Of a stretch of 26,442 nucleotides of DNA, positions 1 to 10,684 are shown piece by piece. A model generated the notes under the pieces. That model saw only the letters and a program-made list of their open reading frames with translations. It made no database searches and was not told the DNA's origin. Positions within the stretch are counted from its first letter, which is position 1. The number at the start of each line of letters is the position of its first letter. Origin of the DNA: Allomyces macrogynus ATCC 38327 (Eukaryota > Blastocladiomycota > Blastocladiomycetes > Blastocladiales > Blastocladiaceae); assembly GCA_000151295.1 (NCBI GenBank), contig GG745337.1:48704-75145 (forward strand). Reading direction: 5' to 3'. A program made the position numbers and the translations under genes.

Positions 1-529
1 GCACCGGAATGTACTCTTTCAGGATCTTGTCAGCCTGCGACATTTTCTCGACGTTGGCCTTCTGAACGAGTTGCATCGCCGACAAATAGAGCGGAAACAC
101 GGCGCGCGACAGATCGAACGTCAAGGGCGACATGTCCAGGCTCATGAAGCCAGCAATCTTGTCGGCGTGCTCGAGCGCAAGCTGCATGGCGACCTTGCCG
201 CCCATCGAGTGTCCCACGACCAGCGGGCGGTCAAGGTCCTCGCGCTCGACAAAGTGCGCCACGTCGCGCGCCATGGCCTCGTAGGTCATTTCCGGATGGT
301 GCGGCGAGTCCCCGTGGTTGCGCAAATCGAGTGCATAAATGTCGGTCGCCGTCGCGCGCGCCATGGCCTTGGTGAGCGACGTCCAGTTCTGCTTGGACCC
401 GAAAATGCCGTGCAACACAATAATGGCGCGGCGGGGAGCATGAACGGCCGTGGTCGTCGTGGTGGTCGGCGCGGCTCGCGCGACCAGCGAGGCGAGCGGG
501 ACGACGCTCACGCGGGCTGCTGATGCCAT
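1..529 (-). CDS. Alpha/beta hydrolase, ABHD11/Imo32-like, mitochondrial (5' part, runs off window)
   Basis: Reading the minus strand from the ATG at 529-527 gives 176 codons with no stop up to the window edge, so only the N-terminal half is present (family about 300 residues). Seen: an Arg-containing, acid-free N-terminus (MASAARVSVVPLASLVARAAP-like) that looks like a mitochondrial presequence; the oxyanion-hole segment LHGIFGSKQNW; the strand DLRNHGDSPHH; and the nucleophile elbow GHSMGG carrying the catalytic Ser. These motifs in this order are typical of the ABHD11/yeast Imo32 (EAT1-like) hydrolases. The catalytic Asp and His would lie beyond the window. The start has A at -3 and G at +4. 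It is head-to-head with the M16 protease gene across 351 bp. The exact substrate cannot be told from sequence. Confidence 0.88.
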   Translation of the reverse strand, partial: MASAARVSVVPLASLVARAAPTTTTTTAVHAPRRAIIVLHGIFGSKQNWTSLTKAMARATATDIYALDLRNHGDSPHHPEMTYEAMARDVAHFVEREDLDRPLVVGHSMGGKVAMQLALEHADKIAGFMSLDMSPLTFDLSRAVFPLYLSAMQLVQKANVEKMSQADKILKEYIPV

Positions 530-880
530 TTTCCTTCGTCGTCGTCGTCGTTGTCGTCGAGGTCGCGCTGGTTGCGTGTGGTGCTAAGATCAAGCAAGAT
601 CAGAGAGTGGAACAAGGGCGGGGCCGGTCGGAAGGGACAAGTTGGCGTGCAGCAGATTGCGGTGGGGTGCGGTGGGGGAAATGGACAGGGAATCTGACCG
701 GCCATGTGCAAACCGACATATCTGACAGTCTGCAAGCTGCCGAGTTGCGCTTGTGCAAGCTGCCAAGTTCCCTTGCTCAAACGCTTCTCCAAATCTCCAG
801 AATCTCCAGCATAGCAATTTATTTTCCTCCGATCGACTCGCCATCCTTGTGCTCGACCACACCAGCAATCCGCAGCAAAA
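530..880. promoter_or_regulatory. Divergent intergenic promoter between hydrolase and M16 protease genes
   Basis: This 351-bp gap separates two genes transcribed away from each other, so it should hold both promoters. Right next to the hydrolase start is a GTC/GTT trinucleotide run (about 538-563). A 16-bp element TGCAAGCTGCC[G/A]AGTT occurs twice in direct orientation at 731-746 and 754-769, 23 bp apart. The 60 bp before the protease ATG are pyrimidine- and CCAGAATC-rich. No clear TATA box was seen. Confidence 0.5.
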
Positions 881-3800
881 ATGTCCAGATCAAAGAGGAA
901 AGGCAGCGGCGCGCGCAATTCGAGTGCCAGGTCGCGCTCTTCCGCGGCCACAACCGCTGCAACGGCACCGGAACCTGTCACCGTCGCGAATCATGACCCC
1001 GTACCCCGCGACGCTGTTCCCGGTTTTGTCGAGATTCACCAGTTTGCTTTTGAGATTCCAGGCGTCCGAACGCACCCGGTGACCGTCTTTGAGCATCGCC
1101 CGTCGTGTTTGCGTGTCGTACACGCTCAGACCGACGGCCCGCTCTGCTCTGGCCTGGTCGTGGTCCCGACCACCGTCAAGTCAGACAATGGCCTTCCGCA
1201 TTGCCTTGAGCACCTGCTGTTCACGGGCTCCAAGACGATCCCGCACCGCGGATTCCTCGACGCTGCCGCAATGCGCGCTCTCAGTACCGGCACGAACGCG
1301 TGGACCGACTCGGACTGGTATTTGTGACTTTGTCATCCCTCGACACAATTCGCGCACCTGACCCGCACCTTCTCCACCCAGCACCTGCTACAATATCGTG
1401 ACCGCCGGGTCTGCGGGGCTTGCGACCATGCTCCCGATCTTCCTAGACCACATTTTCGCGCCGACGCTGCGTCCCGACCAGTTTACGACCGAGGTTTACC
1501 ACATTGACGGCCACGGCAACGAGCAGGGCGTCGTCTTTTGCGAAATGATGGCGCGCGAGCACACTGAGGTCGACCTTGTCGACTTGCACGTGCGTCGCGC
1601 GCTCTACGGACCCGAATCGACCTACGCGTACGAGTGCGGTGGCCACACGCCTCAGATTCGCAATTTGACCAATACCGTCGTGCGTGCGTACCACGGCACG
1701 CATTACCACGTGCACAATGCGACGGTTGCTGTCGTCGGCGGGCGTGCCGACGATGCTGCTCATGTCCTGCGGGCTTTGCGTGACGCACCGTGCCTGCAGA
1801 CTCGCCCAACAGGGCCGAGGGCCACGATTACTACTCCACCGCATCCGCTCGCGGCTGGTGTTGTTTCGCAGACGATTGAGTTTCCGAGTGAGGACGAGGA
1901 CGTTGGTTCGATTACGTATGGGTGGCAAGGGCCCGACGTGAGCGATTCCAGGACCGCGGTTGCGCTCGAAGTGCTGTTCCGATACTTGCAGGAGTCGTCT
2001 TCGTCGCCGTTACACCAAGCGTACGTGGAGAGCGACGGGGCTGCGGCCAATGATCTGGACTTTGAGCTGCGGCATGCGCAGCGCACCATGTTTACGCTCG
2101 CGCTGACGGGGGTCGAGTACTATGGGCCGGATGATGACGACGATGAGTCGGACGAAGACGAGGACGATGAGTTTGTTTCAGACTCGGAGGAAGAGAGCGA
2201 TGATGATGCGTCGGAAACCGACGGGGATGACGAGGAGGGTGCTCTAACCAACTGGTTTACCGGCCAAACAATGGCCAAACACTTGTTTACCACGCTCCGC
2301 ACTATTCGCAGTTCGCAAATGTCGCTCGAGCGCATTCACGCCGCCCTGCGCCGGTACCGCGTCCAGTTGCTCTCATTCCTTGAAGAGGACCCGCACGACG
2401 CGCTCATGTCCTACTTGATCCCGGATATTTTGGGCTCCATTTCCCCGTCAGCATGGGGCGCGCGGTCCAACCTCTTCTCTATTCTCGGTGCACTCGAGCA
2501 GGAGCCGCTCGACTTTTGGCGCTCAATCATGGACACGTGGGTGCTCACCGACTCGGTCGTCGAAATCAAGGCCGTGCCGAGCACGGCGCGCGCCAAGGAG
2601 ATTGAGCAGGTCAAGGCCAAGCGGCACGCGCACATCAAGCGGCAGCTCGGGCGCAAGGGTCTGCAGCGATGCCGCGACCATGTCGCACGCGCGCTGAACA
2701 TGAACAAAGTCCGGCCCGAAGCGTTCCAGCACTTGCTCCCGCCTATTGCCGACCCACAGTCGATTGCGCGATTGCCCTACACGGACGCGGTCGTCGAGTT
2801 TGCCGACTCGTTCCCGTGCGGGCACCAAATTGCCGTCGAGACGAGCTTTCATCACGTCAAACTCGTGTTTGATTTGCGCGCGCTCCCGAGCGACTTGGTC
2901 TCGTACCTCGTGCTCTTCCAGGAGGCACTGTTCCAGCTGCCCGTGCAGTCGCCGATGGACTCGAATGCCGTGCCGGTCCCATGGACGACGGTCGTGGAGC
3001 AGCTCGACGAGCACACCCTCACGCACTCGGCCTCGGCCGGGCTCGGCAACGAGGTCTTCACGGCCTCCTACCTGTCGGAGCTCTTCTTTGTGTGCTTTTC
3101 GTCGCTTCCCGACGAGTTTCCCGCGGCCATTGACTGGGTCGTGCGCGCGCTCGTGCACCCGGTCTGGTCGGATACGGCGCGGCTGCGCACGCTCGCCAAG
3201 AACTTGCTCGGCGACATCAAGGAGTGGAAGCGCGACGGGAATACCGTGACAGGCGCGCTCGTCAATGTGCTCGTGGGCTGCGCAACGGGGTTGCCCGATG
3301 CGGCCATGTCGATTTTCCACCAGGAGCGCGTGCTCAAGGCCGTGGTGCGCGACTTGGTGGCTGACCCGGACCGCGTTGTGGGCAAGCTTCAGGCGATTCA
3401 CCAGCATGTGCTTGCGCGGCCGTACCTGGTGCAGGTGGGCGGTGCGCCGACGTATCGGGCCGAGGAGCTGATGGAGCAAGTGCGGACCGCGTTTGCGGAG
3501 GCGTGGGACCAGTTGCGGGTGGAGCCAGAGACAGAGCAGGTTGACCGGCTGACGACGTTGTACCCGTTCCCGCGCGTCCCGTATTCGCTCAAGGATACGC
3601 CGTCGGTCACCGTGGTTCCGATCAAGGGCGTCACGACATCGTTCCTGTCGCTCTTCACGGATTGCAGTACGTTTGACATCGTTTCCGGTGCATCTTTAGT
3701 TCATACTCTGACCATCACCCCACCACGTGGACAGATTTGCTCGATCCGCCGCGCAATCCGCAATACCACGCCGTGATCCTGCTCTCCGAGCTGCTTAGCC

Positions 3801-4345
3801 GCAGCGAAGGCCCGATCTACGAACGCATCCGCGGCCCGGGCTTCGCCTACGACTCGGCGCTATCATGCGCGCTGTGGACCGGCACGCTCTCGTTTGATTG
3901 TTCCGAATCGGCCGACCCGGCTGCTTGCCTCGACGCTTTCCACACGGTCCTCGCGACCCCACTGGACGACCTCGTCACGGCCGACGCGCTCGATATGGCC
4001 AAGTGCGCTGTCACGTACCGCCACGCGGCGTCACGCGCGAGCTGTGCGGGGGTTGTGGCCGAGTCGTTGCGCGCGCGGCTCAAGGGATTCGCGTCACTCG
4101 CTGACGAGGACGAGTTTGCGCAGAGCGTCTGGGCTCTGTCAGTCGAGGATGTGAGGAACGCGATGTCAGTGGTGCAGCGGCTCGCTGACCCGCAACGGCG
4201 GTCGGCGGTGATCGTGTGTCCTGCCGGCGGGGTGGACGTGATGCAGGCCGCAGTAAAGCGCGCGCTCTCGGTTGAAGAGGTGCGTGTGGTGGAGAGCGCG
4301 CAGCTCGCGGACGAGTTTGTCGGGCATCTAGCGGGGTGTTTTTGA
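881..4345 (+). CDS. M16-family zinc metalloprotease, YOL098C (Sdd3)-type, three exons
   Basis: Exons 881-1317, 1382-3666 and 3735-4345 join in frame to 1110 residues, close to the about 1040 of yeast YOL098C. Seen: the inverted zinc motif HCLEH at residues 107-111, the LLFTGSK segment after it, NAWTDSD interrupted by intron 1, then the downstream EQGVVFCEM block (about residue 193) that in the family supplies the third zinc ligand region. Intron 1 (1318-1381) runs GTATTT to CAG and restores a D-C-T-C-Y-N-I-V-T-A-G reading; intron 2 (3667-3734) runs GTACGT to ACAG. Both contain CTGAC. An unusual acidic loop of Asp/Glu/Ser lies at about residues 392-433. The C-terminal half (LLSELLSRSEGPIYERIRG) matches the second M16 lobe. 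There is no obvious targeting signal; the basic Ser/Arg-rich N-terminus is atypical. The family is assigned with confidence, the cellular substrate is not known. Confidence 0.9.
2119..2244 (+). other. Acidic low-complexity insert encoded within the M16 protease
   Basis: About 40 codons are almost all Asp, Glu and Ser, built from GAY/GAR-rich DNA. The stretch falls between two conserved beta-sheet segments of the first M16 lobe, so it is probably a surface loop. Nothing like it is expected in yeast YOL098C (established family knowledge, not checked here). Confidence 0.7.
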
Positions 4346-4457
4346 GGAGCGGGTGGACCGAGATGAAAAATGTTGGAGGGGTATTCTTGAATCTAAAACA
4401 GAAGGCGTGTGTCGGCGAGGTTCGGTTGTCGTTGAGATCTTGACGTGGTCGAGACAG

Positions 4458-4504
4458 CTTGCACGAGGAGGGTCTTGCACGAGGAGGGTCTTGCACGAGG
4501 AGGA
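4458..4504. repeat. Tandem repeat, 16-bp unit, three copies
   Basis: The unit CTTGCACGAGGAGGGT is repeated at 4458-4473, 4474-4489 and 4490-4504; the third copy ends CACGAGGAGGA. It lies about 110 bp after the protease stop codon. Confidence 0.9.
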
Positions 4505-4947
4505 TACTTGTAATTGCGTCATTTCCGTGAGATCATGGTACCAAGGGCCGATGCGAGTGATGTTGGTACGCAAAGCCTTTGGGTCGTCAGCCCGAACAGA
4601 GACTTTCAAACGAACGATATCCGCATCTCAGTCAAAGGCATCAAACAGAAACAACCCAGGACCAATGATGCTCAATCGAGTGAGGACGGTGATGCCAAGC
4701 CCAACTGAGATGAGAAGACGTGGAGCACGAACCCAAGCCTGCCTGTGCATTCACATGATGAAAGCAATGGCCGACCGCACACACCAACCACGTCAGAGGT
4801 CAGATGCAAAATATGGAGTTGAATGTCGCAATGTACAGTTTGCAAATCCAGTCCCTCCCCACTCGTTCAAGTCGTCTTATACCCGTCGTGGCGGTCAGCG
4901 ACCGATGCACAGCAGCAGCGCAGGTCAAAGACCGCACGCTCCAAATA

Positions 4948-4982
4948 CGACGCGACCACGCCACGCGCGACGCGACCACGCC
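4948..4982. repeat. Two copies of a 15-bp direct repeat, 20-bp period
   Basis: CGACGCGACCACGCC occurs at 4948-4962 and 4968-4982, separated by ACGCG. It sits about 30 bp beyond the stop codon of the minus-strand LRR gene. Confidence 0.85.
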
Positions 4983-5011
4983 TTATCGCGCACGACACGA
5001 CCCACGCCGAA

Positions 5012-6610
5012 TCACACCACGAGCTCCTCGAGCGATTTGGGCAACGTGCGCACCCACGCTGACGCCGCCAGATCGGACAAGTACGGGTGGTCGCCGATGC
5101 TCCCGGGTTTCCACTGCGGCCGCGGCACTTTCGAGAGTGCTTGCTTCGTCTGGAAAATCTCGTTGTCGAACAAATCGAGCTTGCGCAGATTCGGTGGCCA
5201 CTTGCCCGCGAGCAAGTCGAGGTGCGCGTCGGTCACGCGGCAATGCCTGAACGACAAGGTCGTAAGCCGTGGTGGCATTCGAGACGCGAGCGCATGGAAC
5301 GCGGTCGGGCCACAATAGTGGGGCATGCTTTGGAGCGACACGTCCGGCATCCTGTCAAGAGATAGGTCCGTGAGCGACGCTGGCAACCGTGCAAGAAGCG
5401 GAACAGTGTCACGGTCACGGTTCTCGAGCTCGTCCCAAGCATCCAGCTGCAGTCGACGGAGCGTTGGGGCAATCGGCAACTCGCCCATCCACTCGATGGA
5501 TGGCTCGAGCCGCGCCACCAGCTCGTTGGTGGCCAACGGTAGCCCGCACCAAATCAAGCGCGCGCCCGGCTCACTGTCCCTCGTCAGTGCGGCCAACCAA
5601 ACGGAGAGCGCCATAACCGACACCGGGAAAGCCGCAACGAGGCGACGGCACGCGTCGTGGTCCACCTCGACCAGGTGCAGCAGCATGCGGAGAGCCTTCA
5701 ACTGCGTGAGTGGCAACGCGGCCATGACCGCGTCGAGCCCCGTCACATTGTAGCAGTGGATTTCAAACGAAGTCAGTGAAGGGAGCCGACCAATGAGACG
5801 AGCGAGATCGGCCAGAAAAATGGCACGACCGACTGGGTCCGTTGGGCCACCTTTCGGGAGCGCGCTGATCGTGAGTGCCGTCAGAGTCGGTGGGACATTG
5901 GCGAGAAGGGTCGTCCACACGTCGAGCTTGGTGCCAGCGGCGTCAGTGATCCGGTTCCATTTCGGCGGACAGTGAAGTGTCAAAATGCGGCACTGTTTCG
6001 GTATGCGCGAGCAAACTGTGCCAAGTCCTTCCTTGTACAGGAACCGACGCAGCTGCAAAATCGGGACGTGCAAAATGGACCAATGTCGGGAAAGCTGGAG
6101 GCCGTTCACCGAGGACCGGGCGCGCGAAGTTGAATCGTCACGAGAGTGCAAGCGCAGGACGAGGCAAAACGAGAGCGAATTGGGCGTCGTCTTGGAAGGC
6201 AATGCCGCGGAAATCAAGTCGCCGACGCCAACGGGGATAGGACACTGGATGTAAATCTTGTCGGCGAGCGCAGGGTTGCTTGACGCAGGGATAATTCGCG
6301 CCGGGACGAGCGTTTTCAAGGTCGTGCCGGCCCGAATCGCAGCGCGAATGCACGGCCCAAACAGAGAGGGAGCCACGAGAGCGAGAGGGACAAGGTCGCT
6401 GTTCGGCAAGTAGTCGGCGATGTGCCAGAGCACGAGCGACGGGAGCAGATCAAGCGTGATGGTGCGCCGAGAATTCACGGTTGGAGCAGTTGGAGCAGCC
6501 GCGTCGTTGGTTGGCGATGGTGACGGCAAGCGCGGTTGTTTTGGCAACAATGCGCGCGGCGTTGATTGCGAGAAGTAGCGGAGGATGGTGCTGGTGAATC
6601 GGGCAAGCAT
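5012..6610 (-). CDS. F-box-like leucine-rich-repeat protein
   Basis: A single open frame of 532 residues from the ATG at 6610. Residues about 55-86 read LLPSLVLWHIADYLPNSDLV, followed by LALVAPSLF, an F-box-like pattern (LP..VL..I..YLP..DL..LALV). The rest carries irregular leucine-rich repeats: PPTLTALTIS, LPSLTSFEIH, APTLRRLQLD, LPASLTDLSLD, MPPRLTTLSFRHC and PPNLRKLDLFDNEI. Such proteins usually act as substrate adaptors of SCF ubiquitin ligases; that role is inference, and the F-box match is only by eye. The frame stays open upstream to ATGs at 6721 and 6862, but codons there lose the G/C third-position bias and are His/Cys/Ser-rich, so I prefer 6610. No intron is needed. It is divergent from CRM1. 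Confidence 0.75.
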   Translation of the reverse strand: MLARFTSTILRYFSQSTPRALLPKQPRLPSPSPTNDAAAPTAPTVNSRRTITLDLLPSLVLWHIADYLPNSDLVPLALVAPSLFGPCIRAAIRAGTTLKTLVPARIIPASSNPALADKIYIQCPIPVGVGDLISAALPSKTTPNSLSFCLVLRLHSRDDSTSRARSSVNGLQLSRHWSILHVPILQLRRFLYKEGLGTVCSRIPKQCRILTLHCPPKWNRITDAAGTKLDVWTTLLANVPPTLTALTISALPKGGPTDPVGRAIFLADLARLIGRLPSLTSFEIHCYNVTGLDAVMAALPLTQLKALRMLLHLVEVDHDACRRLVAAFPVSVMALSVWLAALTRDSEPGARLIWCGLPLATNELVARLEPSIEWMGELPIAPTLRRLQLDAWDELENRDRDTVPLLARLPASLTDLSLDRMPDVSLQSMPHYCGPTAFHALASRMPPRLTTLSFRHCRVTDAHLDLLAGKWPPNLRKLDLFDNEIFQTKQALSKVPRPQWKPGSIGDHPYLSDLAASAWVRTLPKSLEELVV

Positions 6611-7323
6611 GTCGATGGCGTCGATGGGCTCGTTGTTGGGCGGATGCTGCAACCGCGGACAAGATGAGTGACAAAAGTCTCTTGTTGATGTGTTGCGGCT
6701 GGTTGAAGGAGATGCATGCATGTCATGGAACAGATGCCTGCAGCGTGTCAAGGTTGAGCAGTGCGGAATGCGCGACACAAACGGCGTTGCTTTGCGCGAG
6801 ACAGGCGCGAGACGTGGGCTTCCAGGCGTGACTCGCGCGTGCCGAGTTGCTGGGCAGGCCATGTGCGTGCGATGCGTGTGGCAGGCGAACGTCCCTCCCG
6901 CGAAACGTTCGGCCGGTCGTTCGCTTCGTCTCGACGGCCTGCATCGTCGTTCAAGTCGTTAAACAGTGCTCCTGTCGCTCGCGTCCATTACCGCACCGGC
7001 CAGCGGAAACCCGCCGCCGCCCAACTGCCCGCAACGCACCCGTGTCGACTTACTCCCCGCGTACCCCGCAACTGGTCGCTTCAACGCGCCAAAACGACAA
7101 GTGACCGCTGCCGCTCCCCGCAAACGACTTGACCCGTGATCAGTACCCCCGGCCGCCGCCGTTGCGCCGTTCTTCACGCCAAGCTGGTTGTTCGACCTGC
7201 GCACTTGCCGATTCGATTCTGCTGCGGCTCGTTTGACTGCCGCTCGCTCGCGCCCCAATTCACCGACGATTGATTGATTGATTGTGCTCGGACCGCGCCA
7301 CGCCGCGACCATTGTTGCCCACC
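6611..7323. promoter_or_regulatory. Divergent intergenic promoter between LRR gene and CRM1
   Basis: 713 bp lie between two start codons facing apart. The part next to the LRR gene (6611-6862) is an open upstream extension of that gene, judged 5' UTR from its codon use. Near CRM1 there is a four-unit GATT run (about 7262-7278). No TATA box was identified. Confidence 0.45.
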
Positions 7324-10300
7324 ATGGCCGACTTCAACGCCGTCCTCGACTTCAGCGCGCCGCTCAATGTGGACTTGCTCGACCGCGTCGTGACCACCTT
7401 CTACGCCGGGCGCGGCCAGGAGCAGGCTGCCGCGCAGCGCATCCTCACCGAGTTCCAGAACCACCCGGAAGCGTGGACGCGCGCCGACGTGATGCTCGAA
7501 ACTTCCAAGACGATGCAGACCAAGGTGCGTACGTGCGCGCGCAACGACGCCACTGTGCGGCGGCAGTACGGCAAAATTGACTCGGAATTCTCCCCCCGCA
7601 CACGTGCGTCTTTAGTATCTCGCTCTGCAAGTCCTCGAGCGGCTCATCCAGACGCGCTGGAAGATTCTGCAGCAGGAACAGCGCGACGGCATCAAGGGCT
7701 ACATTGTGAACCGCGTAATCCAGCTCTCTTCGGTCGACGTGCTAAACAAGAACGACCGCGCCTTTTTGGCCAAGCTCAACCTCGTGCTCGTGCAGATCCT
7801 CAAGCAAGACTGGCCGCACGCCTGGCCCAACTTCATTTCCGAGATTGTTGCCGCGTCGCGGTCCTCGGTCCCTCTGTGCGAAAACAACATGGCCATTCTC
7901 AAGCTGCTCTCCGAGGAGATTTTCGATTTCTCGGCCGAGCAAATGACGCAGACCAAGGCGCGCACGCTCAAGACGCAAATGTGCGGCGAGTTTGCCGAAG
8001 TCTTCAACCTGTGCTCCGAGGTGCTCGAGCAGGCGACCAAGGAGTCGCTCCTGCACGCGACCTTGGCCACGCTCCTGCGGTTCCTCAACTGGATCCCGCT
8101 CGGCTACATTTTCCAGACCAACATCATTGACCTGCTCGCGAAAAAGTTCCTTGCTGTGCCCGTCTTCCAAAACGCGGCGCTGCAGTGCCTTACGGAAATC
8201 GCTGCACTCGACGTCTCGGGCCACCCGGAATACCAGTCGGCGCTCTCGGGCCTGTTCCTCTCGGCCATGCAAACGATTGTCACGAGCATCCCGCAAACGA
8301 CCGATTTCGCTGGGCTCTGGGATACGGCCACCGACCAGCAGCAGGAACTCGTGCAGAACCTCGCCCTGTTTTTGACGACTTACCTCGCCAAGCACGGCCG
8401 GCTCGCCGAGGCCGCGTCGCTGGACGCGTCCACCACGGCGCACAGCTATTTGCTGCGCATCGCGCGCGTCGACGAGCGCGAGATCTTCAAGGTCTGCCTC
8501 GAGTACTTTAACAAGCTGCTCGCCGACCTCTACGAGGAAATGCAGACCGCGCCCGGCGGTGGCGCTGCCGCCGCTGCTGGTCTCAGCCCGAGCGGGTCCG
8601 TATCGATGCTCCCGAACGCACACCCGGCGATTGGCCTGCTGAACCTCGGTGGCGCGGCACCCACGGCGGGCTCGAACCTGCGCAAGGACAAGTACCCGGC
8701 CGTGCTCTCGGAGATGCGGCTCGTGTTTATCGAGAGCATGGTCAAGCCCGAGGAGGTGCTGGTCGTGGAGAACGAGGACGGCGCGATCGTGCGCGAGTCG
8801 ATGAAGGAGGTCGACACGATTGTGCTCTACAAGTCGATGCGCGAAGGGCTCGTGTATTTGACGCACTTGGACCCGCACGACACGGAGCGCATCATGGTCG
8901 CCAAGCTGCAGCGGCAGATTGACGGGTCCGAGTGGTCGTGGGCCAACTTGAACCGACTGTGCTGGGCTGTCGGGTCGATTTCGGGCGCCATGGTCGAGGA
9001 CCACGAAAAGAATTTCCTCGTGCACGTCATCAAGGAACTGCTCGGGCTCGTGGATATGAAGCGCGGCAAGGACAACAAGGCCGTGGTCGCGTCGAACATC
9101 ATGTACGTCGTTGGCCAGTACCCGCGGTTCCTCAAGGCGCACTGGCGGTTCCTCAAGACGGTCGTCAAGAAACTTTTCGAGTTTATGCACGAGCTGCACG
9201 AGGGCGTGCAGGACATGGCCTGCGACACGTTCATCAAGATTGCGCAAAAGACGCGCCGCCATTTCGTGATTCAGCAGCCGCACGAGAACGCGCCGTTTAT
9301 CGACGACATCTTGCTGCACTTGCCTGAGCACACGTCCGACTTGCAGCCGCAGCAGGTGCACGTCTTCTTTGAGGCCGTCGGGTACCTTGTCTCGGCGCAG
9401 CCGAACAAGCAGATCCAGGAGAAGCTCGTCGGCGACTTGATGAGGTGCCCGAACATTGCCTGGGACCAGACGATGCAGGCGGCGATGCAGGGCGTGCCCG
9501 TGCTCGAGAACCCTGAGTCGGTCAAGGCGCTCGTCAACATTCTGCGTACCAATACGGCTGCGTGCACGTCAATTGGGCCCCGGTTCAAGCCGCAGATTGA
9601 GCGCATCTACATGGATATGCTCGGTCTCTACCGCGCCGCCTCGGGTGCGATCCACACGTCGCTCCAGGCCGACCCGACGACCGGGTTTGCCCGGCCGCTC
9701 GTCCGTGGCCTGCGGTCGATCAAGAAGGAGACGCTGCGACTCGTCGAGACGTACGTGTCCAAGGCCGACGAGTTCGAGGACCTGGCCAAGGAAATGGTGC
9801 CGCTCTTGCTCGACGCGTGTCTCAGCGATTATGCGGCGAACCCGCCGCAGACGCGTGACGCCGAGGTGCTCAATGTGGTCGCCGAGATCGTGTCCAAGCT
9901 GGGCCGGTGGATGAACGCGCAGGTGGATCCGATTCTCAAGGCCGTGTTCTCGTGCACGCTCGAAATGATCAACAAGGAGCTCGTCGAGTACCCGGAGCAC
10001 CGCACGGGCTTCTTCAAGCTGTTGCGCGCGCTCGTGCAGCACTGTTTCTCGGCCATCTTGCAGCTGCCGGCGGAAATGTTCACGCAAGTGATCAACTCGA
10101 TTGTGTGGGGGTTCAAGCACACGATGCGCGATATTGCCGACACGGCGCTCGGCATTGTCGGCGACCTGCTGCAGAATATGGCAACCAAGGCCGACCAGAC
10201 GGTGGCCAACCAGTTTTACCAGGCCTACTACCTGCAGCTGTTGCAGGACCTGTTCTTTGTCCTGACCGACTCGGAGCACAAGTCTGGGTTTGTCATGCAG

Positions 10301-10684
10301 GTGCAGGTGCTCGCGCTCATGATGCACGCCGTGTCGTCGGGCCAGGTCGCCGTGCCGTTGTCGGGTAACCCGGCTATCCCGAACGTGCCGTTCTTGCGCG
10401 ACCATTTGCAGGCCATGATGAAGGCCGCGTTCCCGCACGTCTCGGACAAGGCCGTGACGGTCTTTGCGATTGGCCTGCTCGAGCTGAACGCCGACCCGGA
10501 CAAGTTCCGCCCGCACGTGCGCGACTTTTTGATTCAGCTCAAGGAGTTTGCGGGTCAGGCCGACGACCTCTACTTGGCCGAGCGCGAAAAGGAGCTCGCA
10601 GAGCAGCGCGATGCCGCGCACCGTGCCGCGCTCGCGATTCCGGGGATGGTCAAGCCGTCGGAGCAGATGGACGACGACATGTAA
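7324..10684 (+). CDS. CRM1: Exportin-1 (CRM1/XPO1), two exons
   Basis: Exons 7324-7524 and 7616-10684 give 1089 residues (human about 1071). This karyopherin carries leucine-rich NES cargo out of the nucleus with RanGTP. Seen: DFSAPLNVDLLDRVV and the importin-beta N-terminal region (HPEAWTR), LAKLNLVLVQILKQDWP, LLRFLNWIPLGYIF, EEVLVVENEDG, YLTHLDPHDTERIM, EWSWANLNRLCWAVGSISG, KRGKDNKAVVASNIMYVVGQ and MACDTFIKIAQK, all hallmark CRM1 blocks in order, and a short acidic tail ending MDDDM. The start ATG sits in CCCACCATGG. The intron (GTGCGT to TTTAG, 91 bp) falls after TK at residue 67, phase 0. A Gly/Ala/Pro-rich stretch occupies about residues 378-426. Residue 546 is Val in LLGLVDMKRG, where leptomycin-sensitive CRM1 proteins have Cys. 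Confidence 0.97.

Larger units (their letters stand above)
4346..5011. other. Intergenic region between convergent genes
   Basis: The 3' ends of the M16 protease (+) and the F-box/LRR gene (-) face each other here. No coding region with family motifs was seen. It holds two small tandem repeats (4458-4504 and 4948-4982), described separately. Open frames across it have no matching codon bias. Confidence 0.6.

Noticed and set aside
6611..6862. N-terminal extension of the LRR protein to ATG 6862 or 6721
   Set aside because: The frame is open, but third positions become A/T-rich and the residues are His/Cys/Ser-rich with no conserved pattern, more like 5' UTR; kept as an alternative start only.
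7742..9361. 539-codon minus-strand open frame antisense to CRM1
   Set aside because: Long antisense frames are expected opposite GC-rich coding DNA with strong third-position bias; the Arg/Val/Leu/His-rich translation has no recognisable domain. The same holds for the antisense frames at 2523-3479, 9569-11038, 11547-13226, 15117-16442 and 16614-17885.
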